A stretch of DNA of 64,000 bases from Echinometra lucunter. Taxonomy: Eukaryota > Echinodermata > Echinoidea > Camarodonta > Echinometridae. Made by a program: the position numbers and the translations under genes. How positions within the stretch are numbered: the stretch's first letter is position 1; each line of letters starts with the position of its first letter. The stretch is taken from positions 1,519,256 through 1,583,255 of the forward strand of contig CM057165.1 of the NCBI GenBank assembly GCA_029962745.1, given 5' to 3'. The notes under the pieces are model-generated. The model saw nothing but the letters and a program-made list of their open reading frames with translations. It was not told where the DNA came from and made no database searches. This document shows positions 35,385 to 46,336 of this stretch, piece by piece.

Positions 35385-38110
35385 AGGAAAGGAAAGGTTA
35401 CTGATGAGTAAGGTTTGATATCTTTGTTCTTGTAGGTGAATTTCCATTAAGTAAAATTTGATTTGTAGCAGTCGTAATCGAATTTGTGCCTTGTGAAAAT
35501 GCACCAAGAAATATATACAAGAGCAATCATTTGAACGGGTTCTTTAGAAATAAATTATGTCTTGATTTGCGCTAAGATAGACACCACCCCCCCCCCCCCC
35601 CCGGAGAAATGAAATTGCTACATATCTAAAGAACTTACATTCTTAATTTGCGAGTAAAAATATTGGGGGTTTTACTTTTTTATTCTTTCAGTTAAAAGAG
35701 TACTCCTCTGGACTGTGTTTCTTTGCTGAAGGAAGTCGTCAAGGATTGTAGATCGTCTGGAAACCTACAAGACAGCATTCCAAAGACAAACTGGTACTTC
35801 TGTTGGGAATCCTTTTGACAAGGATCTCTGGATTTACAAGAGGAAAAGAAATGAGGTCAGCTAGTGATCCCTCCATAATCGGATATCTGTCGATAATACG
35901 TAGAACTATACAAAGTATTGTTGTCTTGAGGACTTCTGAAAATATATAAAGAATAGCAGTGAATGATATTATACTTGGCTGAATATATTTGAAATCATTC
36001 TTGTATAACTCAGCTAGATATTATGTTAATTTGTTGCGTTTGTAGGTTTTGCCCCGTGGAATGAAACACATCTATATATTTTAAAGCCCATGAGAGCCTG
36101 AATGTCAATTTATGTTCCGTACGGGAAGTCAGTTGTCTACTCATACTTTTGTTATCTGAGTTATCATAGGCTAAAGTATTTGTGTGAGAGAATAATTCCA
36201 ACAAAAACAATGTTGAAAAGTTTTACTTGTGTATTTTGCAAGTTCTCAAAAATTATTTTTAGGAGTTTGTATAGAGTTTCTCGGAAGGTCTCTTTTGTGG
36301 GGTATGTTTTCTGTCGGTAAAACTTGAATATGTCACTCACCATGACTAAGCAAGCATCGGTTCAAGGTTCAAGCTGCAGGGAGAGACATCAGCGCGATGC
36401 TGTACCGAGGACAGTGGTGAATGATGATCAAGGTGATGAGTTTTGGGTGAGTGAAGACGAAGGAGAAGATCTTGGTATGATGTCATCTAGGAGCTCCATG
36501 AGGGATGAAAAGGATCATCAGCGATGTGGAAAATGGAGGCAATTATGGAATCTGCACAAGGGGCTTCTCCTTGCACTTCTGTCCTGTGTTGCTCAAGCAT
36601 CTGGCGCTATTGGAGTGAAGATGCTGGCAGGCAGGCTTCCTGCAACTGAAGTTGCTACATTTCGTCTTGCTGGCTACTTCGTCTTTTCTTCTGTGTGCCT
36701 CGTGTACTGCAAAGTCCCTCTCAGGGTCACCACGAAGCAGCTTCCTTGGTTGCTCTTACGAGTCACCAGTGGAACATTTGGACTCTGCTTCAGCTTCTAT
36801 GCCTACCAGAACATCCCTATTGGTGATACAACAGCAATCCTCTTTAGCAGCCCCATCTTCACAGGAATCTTTGCTTGGATACTCCTTGGAGAGAAGTTCA
36901 CCCTTGTAGATGTGGCCTTAGCCATCCTGACTCTTGTTGGTATCGTCTTAATCGCTCGTCCATCCTTCCTTTTTGGAGACCTTGGTGAGGCCGCTGGAGA
37001 TGGAAACACTTTGCTCGGAGTTGTTGCGGCTGTGGTCGGTGCCCTCTTTGTATCAGCAGTCTTTGTTATCGTCAGGAAACTTGGAGGAATCAGTGTGCAC
37101 CCGCTGACACAGGTCTGGTTCTACGGTTTGGCAGGAACCCTCGCGACCAGCATTTTGAATGCAGTTCTAGGACTATGGACTGTCCCAAGGTGTGGCTCGG
37201 ATCGCTTTGTCCTCATCCTTGTTATTGTCCTTGGTTTCTTTTCGCAGATCCTTATGACATATGCTGTTAAACTAGAGAAGGCAACTTACGTGGCAGTCAT
37301 GAAAAGCAACAACGTCATCCTGGCTTTTTTGCTTGAGTTTGCTATCTTTGGCACCGTGCCTTTTTGGCTGTCCATTATTGGAGCTTTCTTGGTCATCTTT
37401 AGCTCTCTTTGTATCACGATAAAGAAGTGGAAGGCATTAAAGTCTACGAAAGCGAAGGAAGAGAACAAGAACGGGAATGAAAACCATGAATCAGATAATG
37501 AAGTTGAGAGAAATGAATTCGATGTAAATTCTAAATGAGGAATAGTAAATGAGGATTTTTGTTTTTTAAATATTGAATTATTCTTCGTTTACCAGTGATC
37601 CCTACATATAAACTTTGATAGTCAGTATCATCAGACTTTTAATGACTAATTGGGACCCATGTGAATCAATCCTAAAGTTTCCATGGAGTGAATTGTTGAA
37701 TGACTTTCATTTAGTTTGAGTTGTCGGTCCAGAACATCAGAATTTTTGCAGCTCTCAAGTCTTAAGAGCCTTTGGTCACGAACTGAAGAGCATGGGTTCC
37801 ATTATGTCATGGGTTTTGGTGACTATTTTGATTAGAAGAGGGTATGTACGTGTATGGATGAAGTTGTGATATCATATCATTTGCAATACGTGTATGTTTC
37901 ATTCATGCTAGTCACTGTACCTCTATTTTTCAGAAATTATCATTACAGTCCATTCTTAATTACGTCTCCATTGCCTTGCCTAGTCTTTGCAGGGACCGTG
38001 CCATTATCTCCAGTTAGTTGCAAGTTTGATTTTTCATTAAATATTTGTGAATTTGTTGATTTGCTTTGATGAATCTTGTATATATTCACTGTAAGTGTAA
38101 ATTTTAAGAT
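35385..38110 (+). repeat. Segmental duplicate of 24515-27430 (transporter plus flanks)
   Basis: Homology to the 25681 gene's neighbourhood starts at AAGGAAAGGTTACTGATGAG and runs past the stop to about TTGTGAATTTGTTGATTTG (38045). Divergence is clearly larger in the flanks than in the coding part, which indicates a true older duplication, unlike the pair flanking the N gap. Confidence 0.85.
36342..37538 (+). CDS. slc35g1-like: SLC35G1-like transporter (group I, second gene)
   Basis: Single-exon frame of 398 residues from ATG 36342, the start shared with the gene at 25681. An in-frame ATG at 36330 would add four residues but is not conserved (ATA in the paralogue). Same architecture: acidic N-tail with VSEDEGEDLGMMSSRSS, ten TM segments, YQNIPIGDTTAILFSSPIF and WILLGEKFTLVDVAL in the first EamA repeat, LEKATYVAVMKSNNVILAF in the second, and a KKWKALKSTKAKEENKN tail. 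Substitutions relative to its paralogue are mostly conservative (for example TFGLCFSFYA for TIGMCLCFYA) and the frame is clean, so both genes look functional. It shares a candidate leader acceptor at 35701. Confidence 0.9.
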   Translation: MTKQASVQGSSCRERHQRDAVPRTVVNDDQGDEFWVSEDEGEDLGMMSSRSSMRDEKDHQRCGKWRQLWNLHKGLLLALLSCVAQASGAIGVKMLAGRLPATEVATFRLAGYFVFSSVCLVYCKVPLRVTTKQLPWLLLRVTSGTFGLCFSFYAYQNIPIGDTTAILFSSPIFTGIFAWILLGEKFTLVDVALAILTLVGIVLIARPSFLFGDLGEAAGDGNTLLGVVAAVVGALFVSAVFVIVRKLGGISVHPLTQVWFYGLAGTLATSILNAVLGLWTVPRCGSDRFVLILVIVLGFFSQILMTYAVKLEKATYVAVMKSNNVILAFLLEFAIFGTVPFWLSIIGAFLVIFSSLCITIKKWKALKSTKAKEENKNGNENHESDNEVERNEFDVNSK

Positions 38111-38609
38111 ATTGAAGAAGCGCGAATTTTGACAAAAAACGGTGCTGCTCTAAAAAGACTGATATGAAGAAATTATATGTACAAAGGATTAAATCGATAT
38201 GTAATTTTAAAGCTGACAAATATTTTCAGAAAAATACATAATCCGGTTGCATGCTTACCACATTTATAACTATGTCTTTCTGGACCAAAATAATGTTGTT
38301 GTTTTTTCTTTTGTTGAAATGGCAAAAAAATGCGAGATATACCGAGTGCCCCCCAAAAAAAAAAAAAAAAAAACAACGGTACACTTTAAAACGGCCTCCA
38401 ATTAAAAAATTTTTGTGCATTTTGGGGAAATTTATATATATGGATAACTGAATGTTTCTTCTATCTTATGACACACACACAAAAAAAATCATGCTTGTGT
38501 GAGCACTGCAAACTTTTGTAAGGGACGTAAAAATTAGGTTGCGCAGGAATTCACTATCCATTTTGGCTGAGATGAGAAGTTCTCCAGCTTAGAAATTGCG
38601 TATGGTATG

Positions 38610-38790
38610 ATGAGTTTATGATAGATTATGGAAACGCTTTATTGTTTAAGACGTCATCTTACCAACTTGCTAAGCTGCAACGTGCTCAAAATTCTGCTGC
38701 TCGGGTCCTCAGTGGAGCATCTCGCTTCTCCCATATTACCCCATAACATTGGCTGCCGGTGTCATAGACGATTTGTTCCGGGCAGGCGAT
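38610..38790 (+). pseudogene. LINE reverse transcriptase C-terminal fragment
   Basis: One frame reads IDYGNALL, then SYQLAKLQRAQNSAARVLSG, then ASRFSHITP-stop-HWLPV. This is the conserved region after the RT domain in L2/CR1-like elements (LDYGN-L, QRVQN-AAR, LHWLPV). It is short, with in-frame stops. Confidence 0.8.
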
Positions 38791-38899
38791 TGGATCCTTT
38801 GGAACCTGTTTTAGTTCAGTTTGTTATCGAAAGTTAAGAACTAAAAGGTTATTTAATTTTCAGCCCGATAAGGAGGTCGCTTAAAACTAGAACACCGGG

Positions 38900-39480
38900 A
38901 CGAGAAAATGCAAATCCATAGACACCCCCCCCCCCCCCCACGAGAATTTCGAAATTTTTAATTTTGGTATTGGGGGTTCACCATCGCCTCGCATTCTGGT
39001 GTTGGGGTGGTATATTTTGTATTTAATGTCTGATAATGACAAGATTAATTTTCAGGGTGATAAGGGACCGAGGCGGCGGACCGTCGCGCTTGGAAATTGA
39101 GAGTGGGCGGGGGTGGGGGTACCTTTTGTTTGGCGGACGAAAGACAACCCCCTCCCCCCCCCCCCTTCCTTCGTCCGAGCCTGATCGACGTTCCGCTACC
39201 TCTGATAAGGGGTCAATATTGTTGCCTGCTTTTTGGAGTCAGAACGGCTAAATTGACATTAGGACATTAGATCATTACCCCCCCCCCCCCCCTCCAATCC
39301 CCGGGAAGAATTGTTGCCGGCAAGGTGTTAGCCTGTTTTCGTTTTGCTGAATCTGTAAATGAGGTTGGTGGTAAGGAAAGGGATGATGTAAGACCCGCGT
39401 GCTGTAAAGGTCCAATTTAAGTCGTGTTTTCCGCCAGCGGCGGCGGGGGGGGGGGGGGGGGGGAGGGCTTCTCCGGTTAC
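38900..39480. repeat. C/G-run dispersed repeat cluster
   Basis: C runs at about 38925, 39150 and 39278 and a G run at about 39447, embedded in related CGTCCGAGCCTGATCGACG-type text. No coding content. Confidence 0.7.
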
Positions 39481-39928
39481 ATCAGGATCCTGGCTATACA
39501 TCACTGCTTGTGGGTCATTCACACATTCATATAGACGAGTAGATCGTATCTGGCGGAATACTCCGAATACATTACGTAACAATTAACAAACTTCGTTACA
39601 CAATAATTACAGCGTGTTTGCAAGTATTTGAAACAAAGAGCTTTTCTGCCGACGGAAATTCAGAATCGCACATGGTAAAACCACGGGATAGTGTCGCATT
39701 CAACAGACGACCAGATCGAGCTCGTTGTTATAACTACAGGAGGAAAAACAGGTAAGATATTATAACTCCATCTGATGCTAAACATTCTTATACTAATTGA
39801 TAAAAAAGAACATTTGACACTTTTGATCATTAATAACTCGAAATTCATAACTCGCATCAGCCTGGTTTTTCACATTGTAATAATGCCCTGAATTTTTAAC
39901 TAGATTTTCACTTTTAAAAAAAGCAACG

Positions 39929-39930
<2 letters not shown>

Positions 39931-39967
<37 letters not shown>

Positions 39968-39974
39968 TGTGTGA
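39931..39974. repeat. (GT)n microsatellite
   Basis: About 22 GT units with one ATG interruption. Confidence 0.95.
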
Positions 39975-40064
39975 GTAATGAATTAAGAGCCCGCCAATAT
40001 TGCAATCATTATTTTGCATTATAGCTGAAGTTCCACTGCATCTCTTTCAATAAATCACTTGACA

Positions 40065-40460
40065 ATGGATCGAGAGCGAAAGGTTGGCAGAAATGGCACG
40101 TGCAATGCACACAATCTTGTCCGTGTTCCTAATGAATTACTGACACAAATTTGGGGCCTCGATCAGTTTTCTCACAATCTGACTGAATATTTAAAGCATC
40201 ATTTTAAGAATATAACTGAAGAGAAATTCACAAAACCTACTACAAAGAAATATCCTTCAATTTTACACTGTGACAACAGATTACGAGCTTCACTCTTGAG
40301 TTACCCGGTTAACAACGATCAAAGGTGTCAAATGTTCTGGTGTACACATAGCAGTTGTGGTTTATACCTGAATGTACAGTATCCAACAGAAGTGAGTACA
40401 CCCTTTACAAAATGTTCAAATTCAAGTATAAATTCTTACACACAAGCCCTACAACTATGA
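40065..40460 (+). CDS. Uncharacterised open frame, 131 residues
   Basis: ATG at 40065 opens MDRERKVGRNGTCNAHN. It contains LTEYLKHHFKNITEEKF and VNNDQRCQMFWCTHSSCG, and its last 25-30 codons run into a transposon terminal repeat (QYPTEVSTP is read from the TIR at 40375). A related peptide, VINDQKCQMF, is encoded on the opposite strand near 39810-39860, and the two DNA stretches are inverted copies. It may be a repeat-derived or decayed gene; I do not recognise the family. Low confidence that it is expressed. Confidence 0.25.
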   Translation: MDRERKVGRNGTCNAHNLVRVPNELLTQIWGLDQFSHNLTEYLKHHFKNITEEKFTKPTTKKYPSILHCDNRLRASLLSYPVNNDQRCQMFWCTHSSCGLYLNVQYPTEVSTPFTKCSNSSINSYTQALQL

Positions 40461-40590
40461 TAGAGAAAAACGAAATTCTGTGACTGGTGTGTTGATAGGA
40501 ATTATCTCTTCCATAACAAAAATGCAATAGCTGAAGGATTTTGTTTGATTTTGTGGGTGTAGTCACTTTTGTTGGATACTGTAAATAGTG
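40375..40590. mobile_element. Tc1/mariner-like MITE, about 215 bp
   Basis: Left end TACAGTATCCAACAGAAGTG and right end CACTTTTGTTGGATACTGTA are inverted copies, with a CAGT...ACTG core flanked by TA, typical of Tc1/mariner ends. Its right part is carried along in the inverted repeat at 47858-47985. Confidence 0.75.
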
Positions 40591-42127
40591 CATCATGAAA
40601 GTGAAGATGAGGGATGATTTTTCGCAAGAGGGGAGGGGGGCGCGATCAGCTTTTTCAGGTGTCTGTTTTAAACAAAAATTTGCTTACAAGCCCCCCCCCC
40701 CAATATTAATAAAATAATGATAAAAAGAGAAACTTGGCATTTTCAGATGTCTATTTTACCAAAGAAAAAATCGCTGATAAGCAACAAAAAAAAGGGAGGG
40801 TCTTGGACCTCAAGGATCCGCTCCTGAGACATTTTATGCTACCATACTTATTCAACAAACAGGAATGTTTCCTCCGCCCCCTCCAGTTTACTATATGGAG
40901 ATCTCGGAGTAAAATTTATGGTTATTAAAAGCCAGATGAGCTACTGCCAGCCCCCCCCCCCCCCCAATAAAAATGAAATGAAATAAAATAAAATAAAAGC
41001 TAATATAGATTTTCCCGTCCAATTTCGCACTTAGTGCATGCAAAAGTAAAGATAGGTCATTCAATTTCGCACATAGTGCATGAGAAAGTATAAATGGGTC
41101 ATTCAGTTTCGCGGGTAGGGGTTTGCCAAAATCACCAATCGGCATTCAAATTCGCAAGAGTGCAGCCAAAATGGCCAATTGGCATTCATAATCGCTTTAG
41201 GGGAACCGATTTCGCCAATCGGCATACGAATTCGTACATAGTGCAACCAAGTTCGCCCGTAAAACCCCCTCTAGCTGAGTTAGACATGTTAGAGCATTCA
41301 GTTTCGTCATCCAATTATAATTTGTGCATCCAATTTAGCACATGTAATTTTTCTATTTGTTGTTGTTTTTTTATAGCTTTCTCATGTTTCTTTATATCTT
41401 CTTCCGCTTTCTGAGCTTTGTGTATATTAAGTCACCGAATGAAAATCACTTTTATCCGTTGGTCCAAAGGCAGATGAATTAACAGAGGAAATATTTCCTT
41501 ACATTTCCCTCTGTTAATTCATATCCCTTTTTTATCTTTGTAAATTTTCTTTCATAATGGATATTCCCTTGGGGTCATTTGCACCATCTCTTCAATTATA
41601 TGCATTGACTGGAGACCATAGCATGTATACATTGTCATAATTTTCTTTCATAATGTGCATTTTCTTGTGGTCATTTGCACATCTATTCAATAATGCATTG
41701 ACTAGAGACATAAATCATAGCATTTACTTATGATTTTCTTTCATAATGTATATTTTCTTGTGGTCATTTGCACCGTCTCTTCAATTATATGCATTGACTA
41801 GAGACAAATCATATCATGTATACAATATCATGATTTTCTTTCATAATCGATATACTGTATACAAGTCATGTAAATACAGTGCTAAATTGAATGCACTAGT
41901 TATAAACATGAATAACCTATGACGAACTCGAATGCTCTATCTTCAGTCACGTGTCCTTCCGTGCTAACTTGAATACAATATGGCGAATCTGAATACCCAT
42001 TATGAATTTTTGGCTGCCCTAAGGTGATTTTGAATGACTAGTGTGGATTTTTGGTTGCCCTATAGCGAAATTGAATGAACTATTGATACTCTTGCTTGCG
42101 CTAAGTGCGAAATTGGATGGGAAAACC
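40458..42127 (+). repeat. Left arm of a 1.65-kb inverted repeat
   Basis: Reverse-complement match to 46337-47985. The outer half (40458-41007) carries part of the MITE above, two C runs and GGAGATCTCGGAGTAAAAT; the inner half (41008-42127) is a foldback element. The two arms face each other around a 4.2-kb spacer that contains only the transporter at 43511 and simple repeats. Confidence 0.92.
41008..42127. mobile_element. Foldback transposon with sub-terminal direct repeats (left copy)
   Basis: Ends GATTTTCCCGTCCAATTTCG and GAAATTGGATGGGAAAACC are inverted. Next to both ends lie imperfect units of about 30 bp on the theme CATTCAAATTCGC plus TAG(T/G)GCA plus CCAAAA. A central palindrome ATGAATTAACAGAG...CTCTGTTAATTCAT lies at 41475-41520, followed by three direct repeats of about 95 bp (41546-41830; each has CTTTCATAATG and GGTCATTTGCA). 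No transposase. The design recalls the foldback 'TU' elements described in sea urchins. Confidence 0.8.
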
Positions 42128-42334
42128 TAAAATAAATGTTAATATTAAATAAGCAGCTACGAAAAGGGGGCTTTGAAAATATCATAATTTTGATATATTA
42201 CCCGGAAAGGTCTTGCATATTCAGATCGTGCAAGGTATATCTTGTATTTCTTGTAGCCTGATAGAATATTTGAGAAGCCCTGCTATATGAATGAAAAGAA
42301 TGATTCGTTGCTTGAGAATGATATGGTCATTTGC

Positions 42335-42690
42335 AGCCGCGGACCCAGGATTTGATGGGGGATGGGGGGGGGGGCGCCGATGGCCATGAAAATTTGGGTG
42401 TGCATAAATTTTTTAGCGTGTGTCGTAAAAACCGTATTAGGGGAGTAGGCTTATCCTATTACAGGTCCAAAAAGAAAAATGTAAATTTAGCGACAAGCAA
42501 AAAAAAAGGGTTGTACATTACATTTCCCATGTCGGCGTTCTTCTTTTTTTTTGGGGGGGGGCCTTTCTTTTTCGGGGGGCGGAGGTACTCAAAATGGTCA
42601 AAAATGGGCTGAAAAATACAAATTTTGTGTCGGGGGGGGGGCAAGGCCCGCTCCCCCCCCCCCCCCCCCCCCGGATCCGCGCCTGGTCAT
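42335..42690. repeat. Repeat with G/C-run ends
   Basis: Begins CAGCCGCGGACCCAGGATT and ends CCCGGATCCGCGCCTGG, partly inverted ends, with G runs near 42365 and 42556 and a long C run at 42653-42672. Likely a non-autonomous dispersed repeat. Confidence 0.55.
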
Positions 42691-43510
42691 GTAGTCACGT
42701 GGCATCATGCATGTCTAGTTGCATCATGAATATTGTTGTCCAACATGTCCAAGGACAAACCATTGGTTGAAGCATCGGAAAAAATAAATATTCATTCTCT
42801 ACATGGCTATCCGTATTTTGAACTTAACTTATGTACCTCACTTTATCGCAGTCAGTGAGGCAAATATTGGGGGCTGCGCTATCAAAAAATAGGAGGGGTC
42901 CAGCTGCTGACAAGCAAAAGAAATCCTCATGGAAAATTAAGAATAACCAGAATAAAATCGGCTAGATTCAAGACAACATTGGTCTTGAAAATTTTGGAGG
43001 GCAGTAGCTCCCAGTACCCCTACCAGTACGTCAGTGCTTTACCTTACTTTGAACTCGGTAGATTGTGTAATTATTGAAATTATCGAAACGACTGAAATAA
43101 TTAATTCAAAGAAAATCAGTTTATGGGCCACTTGGTCAAATTAACAACCTGTGGACAGCAACCTGTTTAGTTCAACACACACTTTATCGTTGGTAATGTT
43201 TATAAATAGCACAATAGATGAAATATAAGCCCCCGTTAATTTATTTTCGCGTAACTGCAACATGATATAATGCTGTATACTTTGGTTCGGTGTGAATCTC
43301 GCAACTATTGACAAAAGATACCGATTATCAATGTTATGAAATAGGTTTGTATTTTGTAATATCCAGAAGTGCGCTTGTGTTGGTGATGCAAATAATTAAT
43401 GAAGTTCATTTATTGGCCAATTTTATTCACTTTATAGGTAAATGACCGTCTACTCCGTTTGACTCCCCAATCACATCTGGAGGGACACATGTACATCAGT
43501 GTTTGGAATC

Positions 43511-44755
43511 ATGGCGAGTTACACATCATTTCGGAAGGTTAAGCAGACTCTTAATGAACAGCGTATAGAAAAATATTATTACCCAGAAACTCCGAAGCAC
43601 CAAACTGAGAGACATATTTCATCAACAGAGGGGGACGAATGCTGGAGGGAAATCGATCTGAAAAGCACTACCCAACATTGCGCCGACCAAGAAAACACAT
43701 TCGAGAATTTATGGATTGGTCTCCAAAGGACGACTATTCCTCCGTGGAAATCAGCCTTGAAAATGCTGTACAGACACCGAGGAGTACTCTGGGCCATTGT
43801 CTGCATCTTCTCTGCAACATTCTGTTCCCTCTTCGTGAAGCTCTTGGCGGGAAGTGTCCCTCCCAGTCAACTTCTCTTTTTTCGAGGAATCTTTCAGGTT
43901 TTCTTCACCGCACCTTATATCGTCTGCTATAAACTCTCCTTGAGCTACCCGCCAAAATTGTTTCTCTTGATAATAACGCGAGGGTTAATCGGAACCTTCC
44001 TATCTTTTGTGAGTTACTATGCCTATCAGACTATCCCTGTGGCTACAGCTAAAGCACTCATATACAGCTCCCCTGTTTTCGTAGCCATCTTCGCGGGATT
44101 TTGCCTCAAAGAGAACTGTTCCGTATGGACAGCTTTTTTCTCATTATTAACAGTGGTATCTGTGGTGTTAGTCGTCCAACCAGCGTTCATATTTGGAAGC
44201 AGTGGTGACGGCCAGAATTCAGTGGTCGGATTAATGTGTTCAGTCGTAGGTGCTGTAACCGTAGCCGTTAACGTCGTCGTTCTCCGCTACATGCAGATGC
44301 TCAGGATTCACGCGCAGGTCATCGTCTTCATCTACGGTATCATCGCGGCGTTCTGCTGCGCGATCTGGCCGACGACTGGAGTCGAGATTTGGACAAACCC
44401 AGTGTGCGGAAAAGAGCGCATCATCATTATCGGTATGTGCTTGACTGGTGTCGTAGAGCAGTTATCAGGAACCTTAGCTCTGAAAACTGAAAAGGCATCG
44501 GTAATTTCCATCATTCGCGGTAACGATGTCTTTGCTGCTTTCGTCTTTGAGTTCTTTATTTTCGGCATCGTTCCCGGAGCATGGAATATAGTCGGGGTTT
44601 TTGGTGTCGTAGGAAGTGCGATTGGCATGACTCTCTCATCTTACTTGGCGAGCAAACGCGACAAAAGAAGTGAGATGGAATTCAAAATGAAAGATGATCT
44701 TATGGAACAAACTTCAGCTCAGTTTATACCCGTAAAAAGTAGATTTTTACATTAG
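43511..44755 (+). CDS. slc35g1-like: SLC35G1-like transporter, divergent member (group II)
   Basis: Single-exon frame of 414 residues from ATG 43511 (A at -3, G at +4). Residues 1 to about 90 are hydrophilic (MASYTSFRKVKQ, YYYPETPKHQTERH). The first EamA repeat begins YRHRGVLWAIVCIFSATFCSL and continues with VKLLAGSVPPSQLLFFRG, YYAYQTIPVATAKALIYSSP and VVQPAFIFGSSGDG. The second repeat contains LKTEKASVISIIRGNDVFAAF and FEFFIFGIVPG. It ends in a basic-acidic tail (SKRDKRSEMEFKMKDD). It differs from its neighbours throughout: the first-repeat helix has AGFCLKENCSV where the others have a Trp (GW(I/V)LLKESCSF or WILLGEKF), and the loop before TM8 lacks the LDRF/LDRI sequence. The gene lies alone between the two arms of the 1.65-kb inverted repeat. 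An acceptor-like TTTATAG at 43437 may end a 5' UTR intron. Confidence 0.88.
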   Translation: MASYTSFRKVKQTLNEQRIEKYYYPETPKHQTERHISSTEGDECWREIDLKSTTQHCADQENTFENLWIGLQRTTIPPWKSALKMLYRHRGVLWAIVCIFSATFCSLFVKLLAGSVPPSQLLFFRGIFQVFFTAPYIVCYKLSLSYPPKLFLLIITRGLIGTFLSFVSYYAYQTIPVATAKALIYSSPVFVAIFAGFCLKENCSVWTAFFSLLTVVSVVLVVQPAFIFGSSGDGQNSVVGLMCSVVGAVTVAVNVVVLRYMQMLRIHAQVIVFIYGIIAAFCCAIWPTTGVEIWTNPVCGKERIIIIGMCLTGVVEQLSGTLALKTEKASVISIIRGNDVFAAFVFEFFIFGIVPGAWNIVGVFGVVGSAIGMTLSSYLASKRDKRSEMEFKMKDDLMEQTSAQFIPVKSRFLH

Positions 44756-45154
44756 AAACTGGATAATAGAAACAATACAGTAATAATATTTCATAACAAT
44801 TATGAAACTACAAGGACAATGGCAACAAAAATGATAAAAATGAAAATGAAAAGAGGGAGCAGGATATCTAGAGCTGAGTTGTTCAGGCGAGCCCACCAGA
44901 GCACTCGTTTTTTTAGGGACCTCGCCTTCTTCCATGATCTATGTTATTGTAATGAGATATTTATATACAATTTGAAAAAAAAAAAATTAACTTCTGTAAA
45001 TTCAGTGGAAGAAAATAAATGTTTCTTTGATTTGAATATTGATTTTAAAGTTCATTCCTCCCTAATTTCTATATATATGATTTCTGATGATCGTGTATGT
45101 GGTGAAAGAGTGTACATTGGTCTTAAAATATAAACAATAAACAGTTGCCATGCT

Positions 45155-45166
<12 letters not shown>

Positions 45167-45222
<56 letters not shown>
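45167..45222. repeat. (TA)n microsatellite
   Basis: About 28 TA units after an A run. Remaining sequence 44756-46336 shows no gene; it includes AATAAA-type sites near 45015 and 45132. Confidence 0.95.
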
Positions 45223-45225
<3 letters not shown>

Positions 45226-46336
45226 ACACATTGCTCGTAGATAGAAGAAATTTTTCCTTAAAATCATTTTGGATATCGATTGTTTTAGAATATGTATACA
45301 TAGAAATTCCGTCTAACCCGACGGACTTTTTTGTTTTCATTGACATTACTTGTTTCAAAACATGAGATTGGGATACATGAAAAAATTAAATTTTCTATCG
45401 GAAACATGTACACTAGGAGAATTAAGCCGGTTATTGACCCTTTTGTTATGGTGCATATATTCGTTGCTATATTGGCAAGTGGTTATCAAACTCATTCGCT
45501 ATTACATATTAATTTTCTTTGGGGAAAGTGCTGTGAGAATAATTACAGTTATTGCCCATTAAACTTTTGAGTGTTCTCCAAGTTTCATTTCTATTGGTAA
45601 CTTCAGATAATGTATCACATACACAATACATCACATATGACAAGTTGAACGTGCCAAAGGTATGAAAGAATAGTGAGAACTTGCTTGAGGCTTGCCCGAC
45701 ATAACAACTAATGTATGCAAACTGGATTCCATTCTGTTCGGATGTGTTTATGCATAACAGGTGAATTGAATAGTTGGTAGCCGAGGGTTCTGGAGAGAAA
45801 ACTTGCATAAATTTGATTACGCTTTATAAACAGGTATTGTTCGTGAGAAACAGAAGAAAAAAAAATACTTGCAAACGTGTGTATTCTATTCTACCAATGA
45901 TCGCCCGTGAATTTCTCGTTCACAAAAATAACAGTGCAACAAATTTTGTTTAATGTTGTTGTTTGGGGGCATGGTGCTTTTTTTAGTTGTGTAATTGATC
46001 AGTTGATGTACATTTTATTTACCTTCATGATATATTTTTCACCTGTCTTCTGAGTGCATCATCGGCCGGAGAGACCATTACGATTACAGTGATTGAATAT
46101 CCTTTCCCTTTCCTCGGCAGCAGAGTGTTGCAGTCAGAAGACGACCATTAAGACGTAAATGCATTTACGATTGCGTTCCTTTGACGTTTCTTGATAAACA
46201 CTGTTTACATTGTCGTTGTTATGTGAAAATGCCGAATAAATGATAATCTGTTACAAGTTTGTACTCACCAGTGAATTTAAACATGCTTGTTTGGAACTTT
46301 TGAAATGACAAAATGCGATGAACTTTGATAATTTTT

